Below, in pieces: positions 4,774-12,602 of a DNA stretch of 22,053 bases. Origin of the DNA: JBJXGF01 sp046153015 (GTDB lineage Bacteria > Actinomycetota > Acidimicrobiia > Acidimicrobiales > CAIXPF01); NCBI GenBank assembly GCA_046153015.1, contig JBJXGF010000003.1:1-22053 (forward strand). The letters are read 5' to 3'. Under the pieces are notes generated by a model. It was not told where the DNA came from and searched no databases. It saw only the letters and a list, made by a program, of their open reading frames with translations. The position numbers and the translations under genes are program-made. Position 1 is the first letter of the stretch. Every line of letters starts with the position of its first letter.

Positions 4774-6843
4774 ATGGCCCACCTGACTCTCGGGCGTTTC
4801 ATCGCCGGTGAGGTTCCTGAGCCGTGGGAGCACACGTTCACAGCCGACGACGACGGCACGGCGATCAACCTCACCGGCTACTCGGCGAAGGTCACATACC
4901 GCCGGAACAACAGCGGCGCTCAGGTGGTCCGCGACGCCGTCATCTCCAACGCCGTGCAAGGCAAAGCCCAGTACGCGTGGATCGCTGCCGACACCGCCAC
5001 CTCCGGCCTGCTCAAGGGTGAGCTGACCGTCCAGGACGGCACGAATCGTTACGCGGTGAGCTTCACTATGACGCTCGACGCCCCGTCGGGCGGCACGCTC
5101 CCCGGCGTCGGGGCGGTCATCGACCCGGTTACGAGCCCGGTCGGCCTCGTAGGCGACATCACCCCCGTCACGCTGGGCTCCACCGCTCTCGCCGGCGGCA
5201 CGGTCCGCTACGCCGACGCCGGCCACCGCCACGCCTTCCCCACGGCGCAGGCGGCGTCGCTGGAGCTGGAGTCGGACTTCACTGGCGGCGATAACACATC
5301 CGACTCGACCCGCCGCATCCACTTGCACAGCCACCAGCGGGCGGTGAACCCGAATCACTTCGGCGAGGCGATCCGCATCGACCTTGAGCGCGACGGCGCC
5401 AAGGGGATGATCGCGTGGCGTGAAGACTACACGGGGAGCGGCCCGCGCTCGGTGGCGTGGATCGGCGCCCATGGCCAATCTAACGACGGCCTGTCGTGGC
5501 ATAACCACATAGCGATCGAAGTCCCGGACCTTTCAGGCGGGTTGCAAACCGCTCTGGAGATCCCTTTCGCCCAGTGGGACACGGTGGACGGGTTCGGGAT
5601 CTCGGCGAGCGACGTGTACGTCCGCTCAGTCGCCAAGCTCATCGCCGGGGCCAACGCCTACGTCGAGAGCGCCGACGGGACGAACCGCGACCTCACGTTC
5701 TCCTCGAAGGTCTCGGGCAACGTCGGCGGCCTGGATGCTCACCGTCGTTGGAGCGTCCGTGCGACGAGCGCCGCTGAGTCCGGCGCGAACGCCGGCACGG
5801 ACTTCGAAATCGTGCGACGGACGGACGGCGGAGTCGCTGTTGACGCTCCCCTGCGCATCACCCGTTCGACGGGGGCGATCACCCTCGCCGGCGCCGTCAC
5901 GGCGTCCAGCACGCTCTCAGTGACGGGAGCGGTGACCCTGAGCTCCCGCCTGACCGCCGTCGGCTCAGCCTCCGGTCACGCGATCGCCGCCAGCGGGGCG
6001 AGCGGCAGCTTCTCCCAGTTCGCGGCAACCACCGCAGCGAGCGGCGACCGCGTGTTCGACGCTCGGGTGTCCGGCGACACCTCGGCCCGGCTGCTCGCCT
6101 TCGCGTCGGGCAAGATCGAGTGGGGCGACGGAGCGGCGCGGGACACCGCCCTGGAGCGGGCCTCCACCGCTCAGCTCAGGATCACCCCGACGGCCAACGC
6201 GTCGAACTCGTCAAGCGTCGGCGGCGCCCTCAACATCACGAACAGCGCCTCCACCGGCGCCGGGCTCGTCGTGTACAGCACGCAGGCAGCGCCGACCGGC
6301 CACCTGATCGTCGCCCGAGCGAACCACGCCACGTTCAACCAGTCGGCGATCTTCGTCGACTACGTGGGGACCAACCACGGCGTGAGCATCTCGCACGCCG
6401 GCACAGGCGGCGCCTCCAGTGCCCTGAACGTGACCAGCTCGAACGCGTCGTTCTCGACGATGCAGCTCAGCGGTGTGGAGACCACGACCGGGACGCTCAA
6501 ACTCACTCACACGGGCACCGGCGGCGACAGCACCGCCGCAGCGGTCAGCCTGAGCCTGGCCGGCGCTGGCACGGCGGCGCAGGGGATCTTCCTCACTGGC
6601 GCAACCACCGGCGACCTCGCCAAGCTCGTCAACAACAGCGTGATCCAGTTCAGCGTCGCCGCCGACGGGGACACGCTCATCGCCGGCGACTTGAACCACG
6701 ACGGGAGCGGCGTCGGCTTCTACGGCACAGCCCCGGTCGCCAAGCCCACCGTGACCGGCAGTCGAGGCGGGAACGCCGCCGTGGCCAGCCTCATCACCGC
6801 GCTGGCCAGCCTCGGCCTGCTCACCGACTCGACCACCGCCTAG
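4774..6843 (+). CDS. Phage fibre protein with BppU-like N-terminal domain
   Basis: A 689-residue protein. Residues 1-102 resemble the N-terminal domain of BppU-type baseplate proteins (EHTFTADDDGTAINLTGYSAKV), which anchors receptor-binding parts to the virion. A linker of a kind common in phage fibres follows (GDITPVTLGSTALAGG...HRH, about 128-153). Residues about 160-640 are Ser/Thr/Gly/Ala-rich repeats suited to a trimeric beta fibre. The C-terminus (GFYGTAPVAKPTVTGS, then ALASLGLLTDST) carries a motif seen at the end of many phage fibre proteins. Start: ATG with GGGGGA about 9 nt upstream. It could be a tail or a head fibre; its place upstream of terminase is unusual. Confidence 0.75.
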   Translation: MAHLTLGRFIAGEVPEPWEHTFTADDDGTAINLTGYSAKVTYRRNNSGAQVVRDAVISNAVQGKAQYAWIAADTATSGLLKGELTVQDGTNRYAVSFTMTLDAPSGGTLPGVGAVIDPVTSPVGLVGDITPVTLGSTALAGGTVRYADAGHRHAFPTAQAASLELESDFTGGDNTSDSTRRIHLHSHQRAVNPNHFGEAIRIDLERDGAKGMIAWREDYTGSGPRSVAWIGAHGQSNDGLSWHNHIAIEVPDLSGGLQTALEIPFAQWDTVDGFGISASDVYVRSVAKLIAGANAYVESADGTNRDLTFSSKVSGNVGGLDAHRRWSVRATSAAESGANAGTDFEIVRRTDGGVAVDAPLRITRSTGAITLAGAVTASSTLSVTGAVTLSSRLTAVGSASGHAIAASGASGSFSQFAATTAASGDRVFDARVSGDTSARLLAFASGKIEWGDGAARDTALERASTAQLRITPTANASNSSSVGGALNITNSASTGAGLVVYSTQAAPTGHLIVARANHATFNQSAIFVDYVGTNHGVSISHAGTGGASSALNVTSSNASFSTMQLSGVETTTGTLKLTHTGTGGDSTAAAVSLSLAGAGTAAQGIFLTGATTGDLAKLVNNSVIQFSVAADGDTLIAGDLNHDGSGVGFYGTAPVAKPTVTGSRGGNAAVASLITALASLGLLTDSTTA

Positions 6844-6853
6844 GAGCCCTCGC

Positions 6854-7522
6854 ATGCTCGTCCAAGCTCTGACCTCGTTCCCCCCGACCGAGTCGCTCGG
6901 CCTCACCGCTGGAGCGACGGCCAACGTGTCCCCGTCCGACGCTGTCCGCCTGGCTGGCCTCGGGCTGGTCAAGATCGTGGACGCCCGCACCCTGAACGAC
7001 AACGTCTCGGCCCCCGTGCCCGGTGACCAGGCGCTCCTGGCGTGGGCGTATGACCCGGCCGCCGCGGTGAACAGCCTCGCCGGCACCTCGGGGACGCTGT
7101 ATGTCGTCCGCATGCGTCTCGCCGAGGCGGCCACGATCAGCTCGATCGTCGCCTACGTCGGCACGGCGGGGGCCACGCTGACCGCTGCCCAGAATCTCGC
7201 TGGCCTGTACGACGCAGCAGGCGTCCGCCTCGGCGTGACGGCCGATCAGTCCAGCGCGTGGACGTCGACCGGCACCAAGGTCATGGCCCTTACCGCCCCC
7301 GTCGAGGTGCCCGCCGGCGTCTACTGGGCCGCCCTGCTCGCCGTAGGCACGACCACCCCCGCCTTCACTCGCAGCGCTGGGTCGGCCTCGGCCAGCGTCG
7401 GCCAGACCGCAGCGCCGTACCGCTTCAGCATCGCTGGCACGGGCCAGACCTCGATGCCGGCGACCATCACCCCGGGCAGCGTGACCGCCGCCCCCGTCGC
7501 CTACTGGGTGGGCCTCGCATGA
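6854..7522 (+). CDS. Putative fibre-associated / receptor-binding protein
   Basis: A 222-residue protein with GGAG 7 nt before the ATG. Residues 1-50 form a short module (SPSDAVRLAGLGLVKIVDA) resembling small head- or fibre-attachment segments. Residues about 60-222 look like a jelly-roll/carbohydrate-binding-like beta domain (GTLYVVRMRLAEAATISSIV ... AGVYWAALLAVG), as found at phage fibre tips. It follows the BppU-like fibre by 10 nt and overlaps the next gene by 4 nt. A role as fibre tip or accessory adhesin is inferred; no exact family is known to me. Confidence 0.6.
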   Translation: MLVQALTSFPPTESLGLTAGATANVSPSDAVRLAGLGLVKIVDARTLNDNVSAPVPGDQALLAWAYDPAAAVNSLAGTSGTLYVVRMRLAEAATISSIVAYVGTAGATLTAAQNLAGLYDAAGVRLGVTADQSSAWTSTGTKVMALTAPVEVPAGVYWAALLAVGTTTPAFTRSAGSASASVGQTAAPYRFSIAGTGQTSMPATITPGSVTAAPVAYWVGLA

Positions 7523-7710
7523 GCGAGTCCTGGGGTCTCGACCCCAACGGGGCATACGACGAGCGGGACCTGGAGCACGCTGAGGCGGTGCTGCGCTCGG
7601 CCCGCGAAGCGAAGCTGCGAGAGGCGATGGCCGAGATTCAGGAGGTGCTCGACCGTTACGGCCTCGACCTCGTGCCCGTCGTCGACATCGTCCTCCGCCA
7701 GCGGACCTGA
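7519..7710 (+). CDS. Small acidic helical protein, function unknown
   Basis: A 63-residue protein starting at the ATG of an ATGA overlap with the previous stop, and sharing one base with the next start. The middle is a strongly amphipathic helix (DLEHAEAVLRSAREAKLREAMAEIQEVLDRYG). No known motif is present. The tight coupling to the fibre gene before and the HNH gene after makes it a real gene; its role is unknown. Confidence 0.6.
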   Translation: MSESWGLDPNGAYDERDLEHAEAVLRSAREAKLREAMAEIQEVLDRYGLDLVPVVDIVLRQRT

Positions 7711-8000
7711 TGCCCAGCCGTCGCTGCCTCGACTGCGGCGCCCTCGCCGCCCGCTCCCGGTGTACGACCTGCGAGCAGCGCCGTCAGTCCCACCGCAACG
7801 CCAACCGCACCCACTACCACGGGACCTACGACAAGGACGCCGCGATGGTGCGGGCCACGGCCACCGTGTGCTGGCTGTGCGGGGACGGACCACGGCCCGG
7901 CGACCCGTGGCAAGCGGACCACGTCCACCCCGGCGACCCGACCAGCGAGCTGCGCCCAGCGCATCGCTCGTGCAACGCAGCGCGAGGCAACCGTGCGTAG
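7710..8000 (+). CDS. HNH endonuclease
   Basis: A 96-residue protein. An N-terminal Cys pair set (CLDCG, CTTCE) may bind zinc. The HNH core follows: CWLCG, then QADHVHPG, with a later His and Asn in LRPAHRSCNAARGNR, giving the ADH...H..N arrangement and CxxC/HxxC-type metal site. In HK97-type cos phages an HNH protein encoded beside the terminase stimulates cos cleavage, and that is the likely job here. A homing endonuclease is less likely because the gene is coupled to its neighbours rather than inserted. Confidence 0.88.
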   Translation: MPSRRCLDCGALAARSRCTTCEQRRQSHRNANRTHYHGTYDKDAAMVRATATVCWLCGDGPRPGDPWQADHVHPGDPTSELRPAHRSCNAARGNRA

Positions 8001-8187
8001 CTGCGCGAACTGCGAGGCGCCCATCCCGAGCAGCGGCGACGACTGGCTGTGCGGCGACTGCGACGACATCGACATCTACGTCGAGTACGACGATGACGAC
8101 GAGGACGCTGACGACGACAGCGCCGCCACCCATCGTGACCCCGAGTTTTCCACAGGGGGCGAGGGGCCAGCACCCCGGCCTTCCTAA
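7993..8187 (+). CDS. Small Cys4 zinc-ribbon protein with acidic tail
   Basis: A 64-residue protein starting at GTG inside the end of the HNH gene (8-nt overlap). Residues 4-7 (CANC) and 20-23 (CGDC) form a compact zinc-ribbon-like site. A highly acidic run follows (EYDDDDEDADDD), then a Pro/Ser tail. The acidic run could mimic nucleic acid or bind a basic partner such as the HNH protein or TerS. No family is recognised. The gene is coupled to HNH and ends before a non-coding stretch ahead of terminase. Confidence 0.55.
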   Translation: MRSCANCEAPIPSSGDDWLCGDCDDIDIYVEYDDDDEDADDDSAATHRDPEFSTGGEGPAPRPS

Positions 8188-8249
8188 TTTTTCTCATATG
8201 CGCGGCTAGGCAACCGCTTGGCGTGACCGCCCGTTTCAAGGAGGAGAGC
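8146..8249. other. Pre-terminase region, candidate cos/pac site
   Basis: From the end of the Cys4 gene to TerS the DNA holds TTTTCCACA (8146-8154, DnaA-box-like), a GC-rich weak hairpin before TAATTTTT (8165-8190), and a short inverted repeat GCGG/CCGC (8202-8205, 8214-8217). In cos phages with HNH proteins the cohesive end lies near this junction. No cut site can be read directly. The hairpin plus T-run might instead be a weak terminator. Confidence 0.25.
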
Positions 8250-8762
8250 ATGCCGGCACGCAAGAAGCCGACCTCCACGCTCGCCCCTCGTTCACGCCGC
8301 CCGGAGCTGGCTGTGATCGCCGGCTGCAGCACCCCTCCGCCTGAGCTGTTCTGGGCGCCGGAGATCGCCCGGGATTGGGAGGCGCTGTGGGCGACCGAGC
8401 TGGCCGCTTACTTCGCGCCGACTGACGAGACGGCCCTGCGCCGTCTGTTCGACCTCTACGACGAGCGGGCAGCGTTGCTCGCCGTGTGCCGGGCGGAACG
8501 GTTCGTGGCCGGGTCGATGGGCCAGCCGGTGTTGAACCCGGCGCATCAGGCGGTGGCCAGCCTCGACGGCCGCATCCTCGTCCTGGAGGACCGTCTCGGG
8601 TTGAACCCGGCGGCCCGGATGAAGCTCGGCATCCAGTTCGGAGCGGCGGCGAAGTCGCTCGCCGACCTGAACAACTTGGCCGGCGGGAAGCCGGCGCCGA
8701 AGCGTGCGGAGCCGACGGAGGTGATTGACGTTGTCTCCGCTGACCCTCGATTCGCCGGCTGA
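8250..8762 (+). CDS. terS: Terminase small subunit, P27-like
   Basis: A 170-residue protein. The ATG at 8250 has a strong AAGGAGG 5 nt upstream; an in-frame start at 8223 is less likely. The Pro-rich basic N-terminus is followed by a helical region (WEALWATELAAYFAPTDETA) and the C-terminal motif DRLGLNPAARMKLG, typical of the P27 family of small terminases. Small terminases recognise the packaging site and load the large subunit. The last 32 nt overlap the TerL start. Confidence 0.85.
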   Translation: MPARKKPTSTLAPRSRRPELAVIAGCSTPPPELFWAPEIARDWEALWATELAAYFAPTDETALRRLFDLYDERAALLAVCRAERFVAGSMGQPVLNPAHQAVASLDGRILVLEDRLGLNPAARMKLGIQFGAAAKSLADLNNLAGGKPAPKRAEPTEVIDVVSADPRFAG

Positions 8763-10368
8763 CGAGCGGCTCCACCGGTATCGCTGCCACGTCGAGTCTG
8801 GGGACTGGTCGGACTGGTCGCCGCTCTCGGACATCTGGCCGACGCTTGGCGGCGAGGCCTGCAACTGGATCGAGCGGCACTGCGTGTTCGGCGACGGTGA
8901 ACGGTTCGGGGAGCTGGCCGAGCTGCTCCCCGAGTGGCGTTCGGCGATCTTCGAGTGGTTCGAGTTCGAGCCCGGCCCCGATGGGCAGTTCCGGCGCTGG
9001 CGGTACAAGCGGGGGCTGCTCGGCTGGCCGAAGGGGTGCGGGAAGACGCAGGTGCTCGCCTGGTTGGCGGTGCTGTGCGCGTTCGGCCCTGCGCCGTTCG
9101 CCCCTCGTTCGGCGCACGTGCGGATCGCCGCTGCCTCGTTCGACCAGGCCAAGGAGTTGTTCGCCGCGGTGCAGGTGTGCTGCGGCGGCCAGGACGACAT
9201 CTACCCTGACTTCCCGCTGTCGGGCCTGTTCTACGTGCAGGATGCGCAGGTGGTCCGCAAGGACAGCGTGCCGGGACGCATCGAGCGGATCGCCGCAGCG
9301 GCGGGCACGTCCGACGGTGCGAAGCCGACCCTGTTCATCGCCGACGAACTGCACGAGTGGACGGGCAACAAGGAGCGAGTCCACTTCGTGAACAGCAACG
9401 GGGTGGCGAAACGGGTCGACGCCCGCGAGCTGAACATCTCCACCGCCGGCGTGCGGGGCAGCATCCCGGCGAAGCCGACCGATTCGCTGCTGTGGCGCAT
9501 GTACGTCGCCGGCCTCGAACTGCTCTCGAAGCCTGATCCTCGCAGCCGGTTCTTGTTCCGCTGGCGGGCCGCCTGGCAGGAGGGCGACCAGGAGCCGAAC
9601 CTCGACGATCCCGCTGAGCTGGAGGCGGCGCTGCGACACGCCGGCGGCAGCGCCTGCGACCGGCTCTTCGCCCTCGCCGACCGGGTGGAGCGTTACAGCT
9701 CACCGGAGCTGCCCCGCGCCGACTTCTCCCGCTACTTCTTGAACGTGTGGGTCAGGCAGGCGGCGGACTCGTGGCTCGCTGACCGGCCGGGCGCGTGGGA
9801 CGACTGCCGGGAGGCCGGAGCATGCATCCCTGACGGCGCCCAGGGCGTGGTCCTCGGCATCGACGCCGCCCTGCGAGGCGACAGTTTCGCGGTCGCTGCG
9901 GTGTGGCCCCGGCCCGACGGCCGGCTCGTGTGGTCCGGCCGGGTGTGGCGATCGGCGAAAGGCCGCATCGACTTCGTCGAGGTGCGCTCGCACATCGCCG
10001 CGTGCACTCGCCGCTGGCGGGTGCGGGCCATGGTGTACGACCCGCGCCTCGTCGAATTCATGGTCCGGGAGCTGGAGGAAGATCTCGGCGTTCCCGCCGT
10101 CGAAGTCCCGCAGTCCGTCGAGCGTAGGTCGAAGATGGACCTGTACGCGTACGAGTTGATCGTGTCGGGGCGGGTGGTGCACGACGGCGACCCGGATCTC
10201 CGTGAGCACGCCCTTTCGGCGGTGTGGCGCGAATCCGAGCGCGGCCGAGTTCTCAGCAAGTCCCGTTCCGGGTCGCCGATCGACCTGCTCATCGCCTGCG
10301 ACATGGCCTCGTGGGAGGCCACCGAAGCTGAGCCGCCCGTGCTCGACCCGCTTTTGATGGTCCGATGA
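8731..10368 (+). CDS. terL: Terminase large subunit (packaging ATPase and nuclease)
   Basis: A 545-residue packaging motor. The ATPase domain shows a Walker A (GWPKGCGKT, residues 98-106) and Walker B (LFIADE, residues 201-206, with catalytic Glu206). The RNase H-like nuclease domain has acidic residues at Asp378 (GIDAALRGD), Asp437 (YDPRL) and Asp524 (ACDMASW), the expected spread of metal ligands. Two TTG codons compete: at 8731 GGAGG is 9 nt upstream, while at 8725 it is only 3 nt, so 8731 is preferred. Length and motif order fit HK97-type/Terminase_1-like enzymes. Confidence 0.93.
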   Translation: MSPLTLDSPADERLHRYRCHVESGDWSDWSPLSDIWPTLGGEACNWIERHCVFGDGERFGELAELLPEWRSAIFEWFEFEPGPDGQFRRWRYKRGLLGWPKGCGKTQVLAWLAVLCAFGPAPFAPRSAHVRIAAASFDQAKELFAAVQVCCGGQDDIYPDFPLSGLFYVQDAQVVRKDSVPGRIERIAAAAGTSDGAKPTLFIADELHEWTGNKERVHFVNSNGVAKRVDARELNISTAGVRGSIPAKPTDSLLWRMYVAGLELLSKPDPRSRFLFRWRAAWQEGDQEPNLDDPAELEAALRHAGGSACDRLFALADRVERYSSPELPRADFSRYFLNVWVRQAADSWLADRPGAWDDCREAGACIPDGAQGVVLGIDAALRGDSFAVAAVWPRPDGRLVWSGRVWRSAKGRIDFVEVRSHIAACTRRWRVRAMVYDPRLVEFMVRELEEDLGVPAVEVPQSVERRSKMDLYAYELIVSGRVVHDGDPDLREHALSAVWRESERGRVLSKSRSGSPIDLLIACDMASWEATEAEPPVLDPLLMVR

Positions 10369-10379
10369 ATGGAGGCGCT

Positions 10380-10541
10380 ATGCGCCAGCAGCTCGCTCTC
10401 GCCGTGAGCGTCGCCCTCGTGATCGCCGGCACGTGGCTAGTCGCCGGCCGCATGGCCGCCGGCGTCGCGATGCTCGTCCTCGGCGTCGTCGGCTGCGTCC
10501 TCGCCGCCGTGTCGGCCCTGCCTGACGGCGGTGGCCGGTGA
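10380..10541 (+). CDS. 53-residue protein with two membrane spans
   Basis: A small gene between TerL and portal. The ATG at 10380 has GGAGG 4 nt before it. The protein is almost entirely two hydrophobic helices: residues 5-22 (LALAVSVALVIAGTWLVA) and 28-47 (AGVAMLVLGVVGCVLAAV), joined by a short basic loop (GR). Its stop codon overlaps the portal GTG start (GTGA), so it is translated with the head genes. Small membrane proteins at this position occur in some phages with unknown roles; holin-like activity is possible but a better holin candidate lies at 21791. Confidence 0.7.
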   Translation: MRQQLALAVSVALVIAGTWLVAGRMAAGVAMLVLGVVGCVLAAVSALPDGGGR

Positions 10542-11740
10542 GGGGCCGTGACCTCGCCCGGCGCATGCTCGGCATGGAGGGCCGCAGCGACGACACCTCG
10601 CCCGCCGGTCTGTTCGGCCCGCGTGACGGCCGGGGCACGTACGCCGGTGTGCGGGTCGACAGCGAGACGGCGATGCGCCATTCCGCCGTGTGGGCGGCAG
10701 TGAACCTCCTCGCCCGCACCGTGTCCCGCATGCCCGTTGATGTGTACCAGACGACCACCGAGGGCCGCCGTGTCGAGATCGTCCCACCGGCGATCGTCAG
10801 CCGTCCCGACCCGGCGCCGCAGATCACGGCCCGCCTGTGGCGCCGCCAGGTAATGGTCTCGTGGCTCCTGCGGGGCAACGCCTACGGGTGGGTGGTCGCC
10901 GAGGACCGCAACGGCTGGCCGGCCAAAGTCGAGATCTTGAACCCGGACCGGGTCGGGGCGAACTGGTTCGGCGAGGGGCCGGTCACCTGGCGGGTGAACG
11001 GCCGCGAGGCCAGGCTGTGGCAGGAGGGCGGGCAGCTGCTCGCCTGGCCCGCCTACGTGTCGCCGGGCTGCCCGATCGGGCTCTCTCCCATCCGGTTCGC
11101 CGCCGAGAGCATCGGCCTCGGGCTCGCCGCCCAAGAGTTCGGCGCTCGGTTCTTCGGGGACGGCGCCCATCCGACCTCGGCGGTCACGCTGGACACCCCG
11201 ACAGTGACGGACGAGCAGGCCAAGATCGTGAAGCAGCGGGTGCTCGACTCGATGAACGGGACCCGGGAGCCGATCGTGCTCGGCTCCGGCGCCAAGTTCG
11301 CTCAGCTCCAGATCGCCCCCGACGAATCGCAGTTCCTCGAAACGATTGGCGCGAACGTCGCCGATGTGGCCCGCTGGTTCGGCGTCGCGCCGGAGATGGT
11401 CGGCGGCTCCTCGGGCGACAGCAACACCTACAGCAACGTCGAGTCGCAGCAGGTCGGGTTCCTCGTGTTCTCCGTCGACGACTGGGCGGTGCAGATCGAG
11501 GATCTGCTCACCGAGCTGATCCCCCCCGCCCAGTACGTGCGGCTCAACCCTGGGGCGCTGCTGCGCACCACCACGAAGTCGCGCTACGAGGCGCACAAGC
11601 TCGGCCTGGACGCCGGATGGCTACTCCCCGACGAGGTGCGTGCCCTCGAAGACCGTGACCCGCTCCCCGGCGGCGTCGGTCAACAGCCGAACTGGCCGCC
11701 GAAGACCCCGACCGCCCGTGCTCCTGGAGGCGCCCAATGA
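10538..11740 (+). CDS. Portal protein, HK97 family
   Basis: A 400-residue protein that would form the dodecameric channel through which DNA enters the head. Family features: an early AVWAAVNLLARTVSRMPVDVY helix, LLRGNAYGWVV, a pathway through LSPIRFAAESIGLG, the long stem-helix region after TVTDEQAKIV, and DVARWFGVAPEMVGG with YSNVESQQVGF, all in the HK97/SPP1-portal order. It starts at a GTG overlapping the previous stop (GTGA) and ends in an ATGA overlap with the protease. Confidence 0.93.
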   Translation: MRGRDLARRMLGMEGRSDDTSPAGLFGPRDGRGTYAGVRVDSETAMRHSAVWAAVNLLARTVSRMPVDVYQTTTEGRRVEIVPPAIVSRPDPAPQITARLWRRQVMVSWLLRGNAYGWVVAEDRNGWPAKVEILNPDRVGANWFGEGPVTWRVNGREARLWQEGGQLLAWPAYVSPGCPIGLSPIRFAAESIGLGLAAQEFGARFFGDGAHPTSAVTLDTPTVTDEQAKIVKQRVLDSMNGTREPIVLGSGAKFAQLQIAPDESQFLETIGANVADVARWFGVAPEMVGGSSGDSNTYSNVESQQVGFLVFSVDDWAVQIEDLLTELIPPAQYVRLNPGALLRTTTKSRYEAHKLGLDAGWLLPDEVRALEDRDPLPGGVGQQPNWPPKTPTARAPGGAQ

Positions 11741-12462
11741 CCCGCCCCGCTGATGTCCTCCTCCGCCGCGACCTGGTCCGGCTGCCCGAGCCGGTCCTCG
11801 ACCGCCTCGCTCGGGCCCATATCGACCCGGGTGTGGTGCAGCGCGGCCAACGCCTCGAAGCACGGCCGTGGGCCAGCATGGAGCTACGGGCCGCAAACGA
11901 GGGCTCGGACAGCGTCCGCCTCGTCGGCTACGCCACCACCTACGAGCAGGCCTACCCGGTGTACGGCGGCGCCGCCTCCGGTTGGGGGTGGGATGAGGTG
12001 ATGACCGACGGCTCGTGGGCGAAGACCATCAGCGAGCGAGACGACATCAGGCTCCTCGTCAACCACGAGGGGGTGCCGCTGGCCCGGTACCGGCGCGACG
12101 AGGACGCCTCCACCATGCTGCTCGTCTCGGACGACGTGGGCGTGCTGGTCGACGCCGGCCTAGATCTGGCGTCGCCGCTCGTGCAGACGGTCCGGTCGGC
12201 GGTCCTGCGTCGTGACCTCGATCAGATGTCCTGCGCGTTCATGGTGCTCCGCCAGGAGTGGTCGCCGGACTACACGCAGCGGCGCATCCTTGAAGTCAAA
12301 GGCTTCGACGTGTCGGTCGTGACCTACCCGGCGAACGAGGCGACCATGGTCCTGGTTGACCGTGACGCCGCCCAGCAGGAGGTGGCGGCCGCTGCCGAGG
12401 CGATGAGCCTCCGCACCGCCCAGGCGTACGCCGCCGCTCTCCGCAGCCGCAATGTCGCGTAG
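11737..12462 (+). CDS. Prohead maturation protease, HK97 (U35) family
   Basis: A 241-residue protease that trims the capsid N-terminal domain inside the procapsid. Likely catalytic residues are His110 (LVNHEG), Ser165 (DQMSCAFMV) and an acidic residue near Glu186 (ILEVKGF). The family signature DVSVVTYPAN follows. Start: ATG in the ATGA overlap with portal. The C-terminal 30 residues are Ala-rich and helical, possibly a targeting tail. It is followed by a 140-bp gap and the capsid gene, the standard order. Confidence 0.92.
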   Translation: MTRPADVLLRRDLVRLPEPVLDRLARAHIDPGVVQRGQRLEARPWASMELRAANEGSDSVRLVGYATTYEQAYPVYGGAASGWGWDEVMTDGSWAKTISERDDIRLLVNHEGVPLARYRRDEDASTMLLVSDDVGVLVDAGLDLASPLVQTVRSAVLRRDLDQMSCAFMVLRQEWSPDYTQRRILEVKGFDVSVVTYPANEATMVLVDRDAAQQEVAAAAEAMSLRTAQAYAAALRSRNVA

Positions 12463-12602
12463 CGCTGCTACAGTGGTACCCGCACCCGTATAGGTATCCC
12501 CACGCCGGGACGCCGCCGGGATCGGACGCCGGAGCCCACAGGGGCCACCACGCCGAGCCCACGGTCAGCCGCCCACCTGGGCCAGCTCCACAGGAGCAGA
12601 CC
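12459..12602 (+). promoter_or_regulatory. Protease-capsid gap with palindrome and possible capsid promoter
   Basis: A rare non-coding gap in an otherwise tightly packed operon. GTAGC-GCT-GCTAC (12459-12471) is a perfect palindrome over the protease stop. TATAGG (12489-12494) is a weak -10 candidate with no good -35. GACGCCG repeats (12509-12531) follow, then AGGAG (12592-12596), the capsid ribosome site. Extra transcription or mRNA processing for capsid is plausible but not shown. Confidence 0.3.

Noticed and set aside
4597..5508. Long minus-strand frames opposite the fibre and other structural genes
   Set aside because: They are shadows caused by high GC and codon bias, with Arg/Gly-rich sequence and no motifs.
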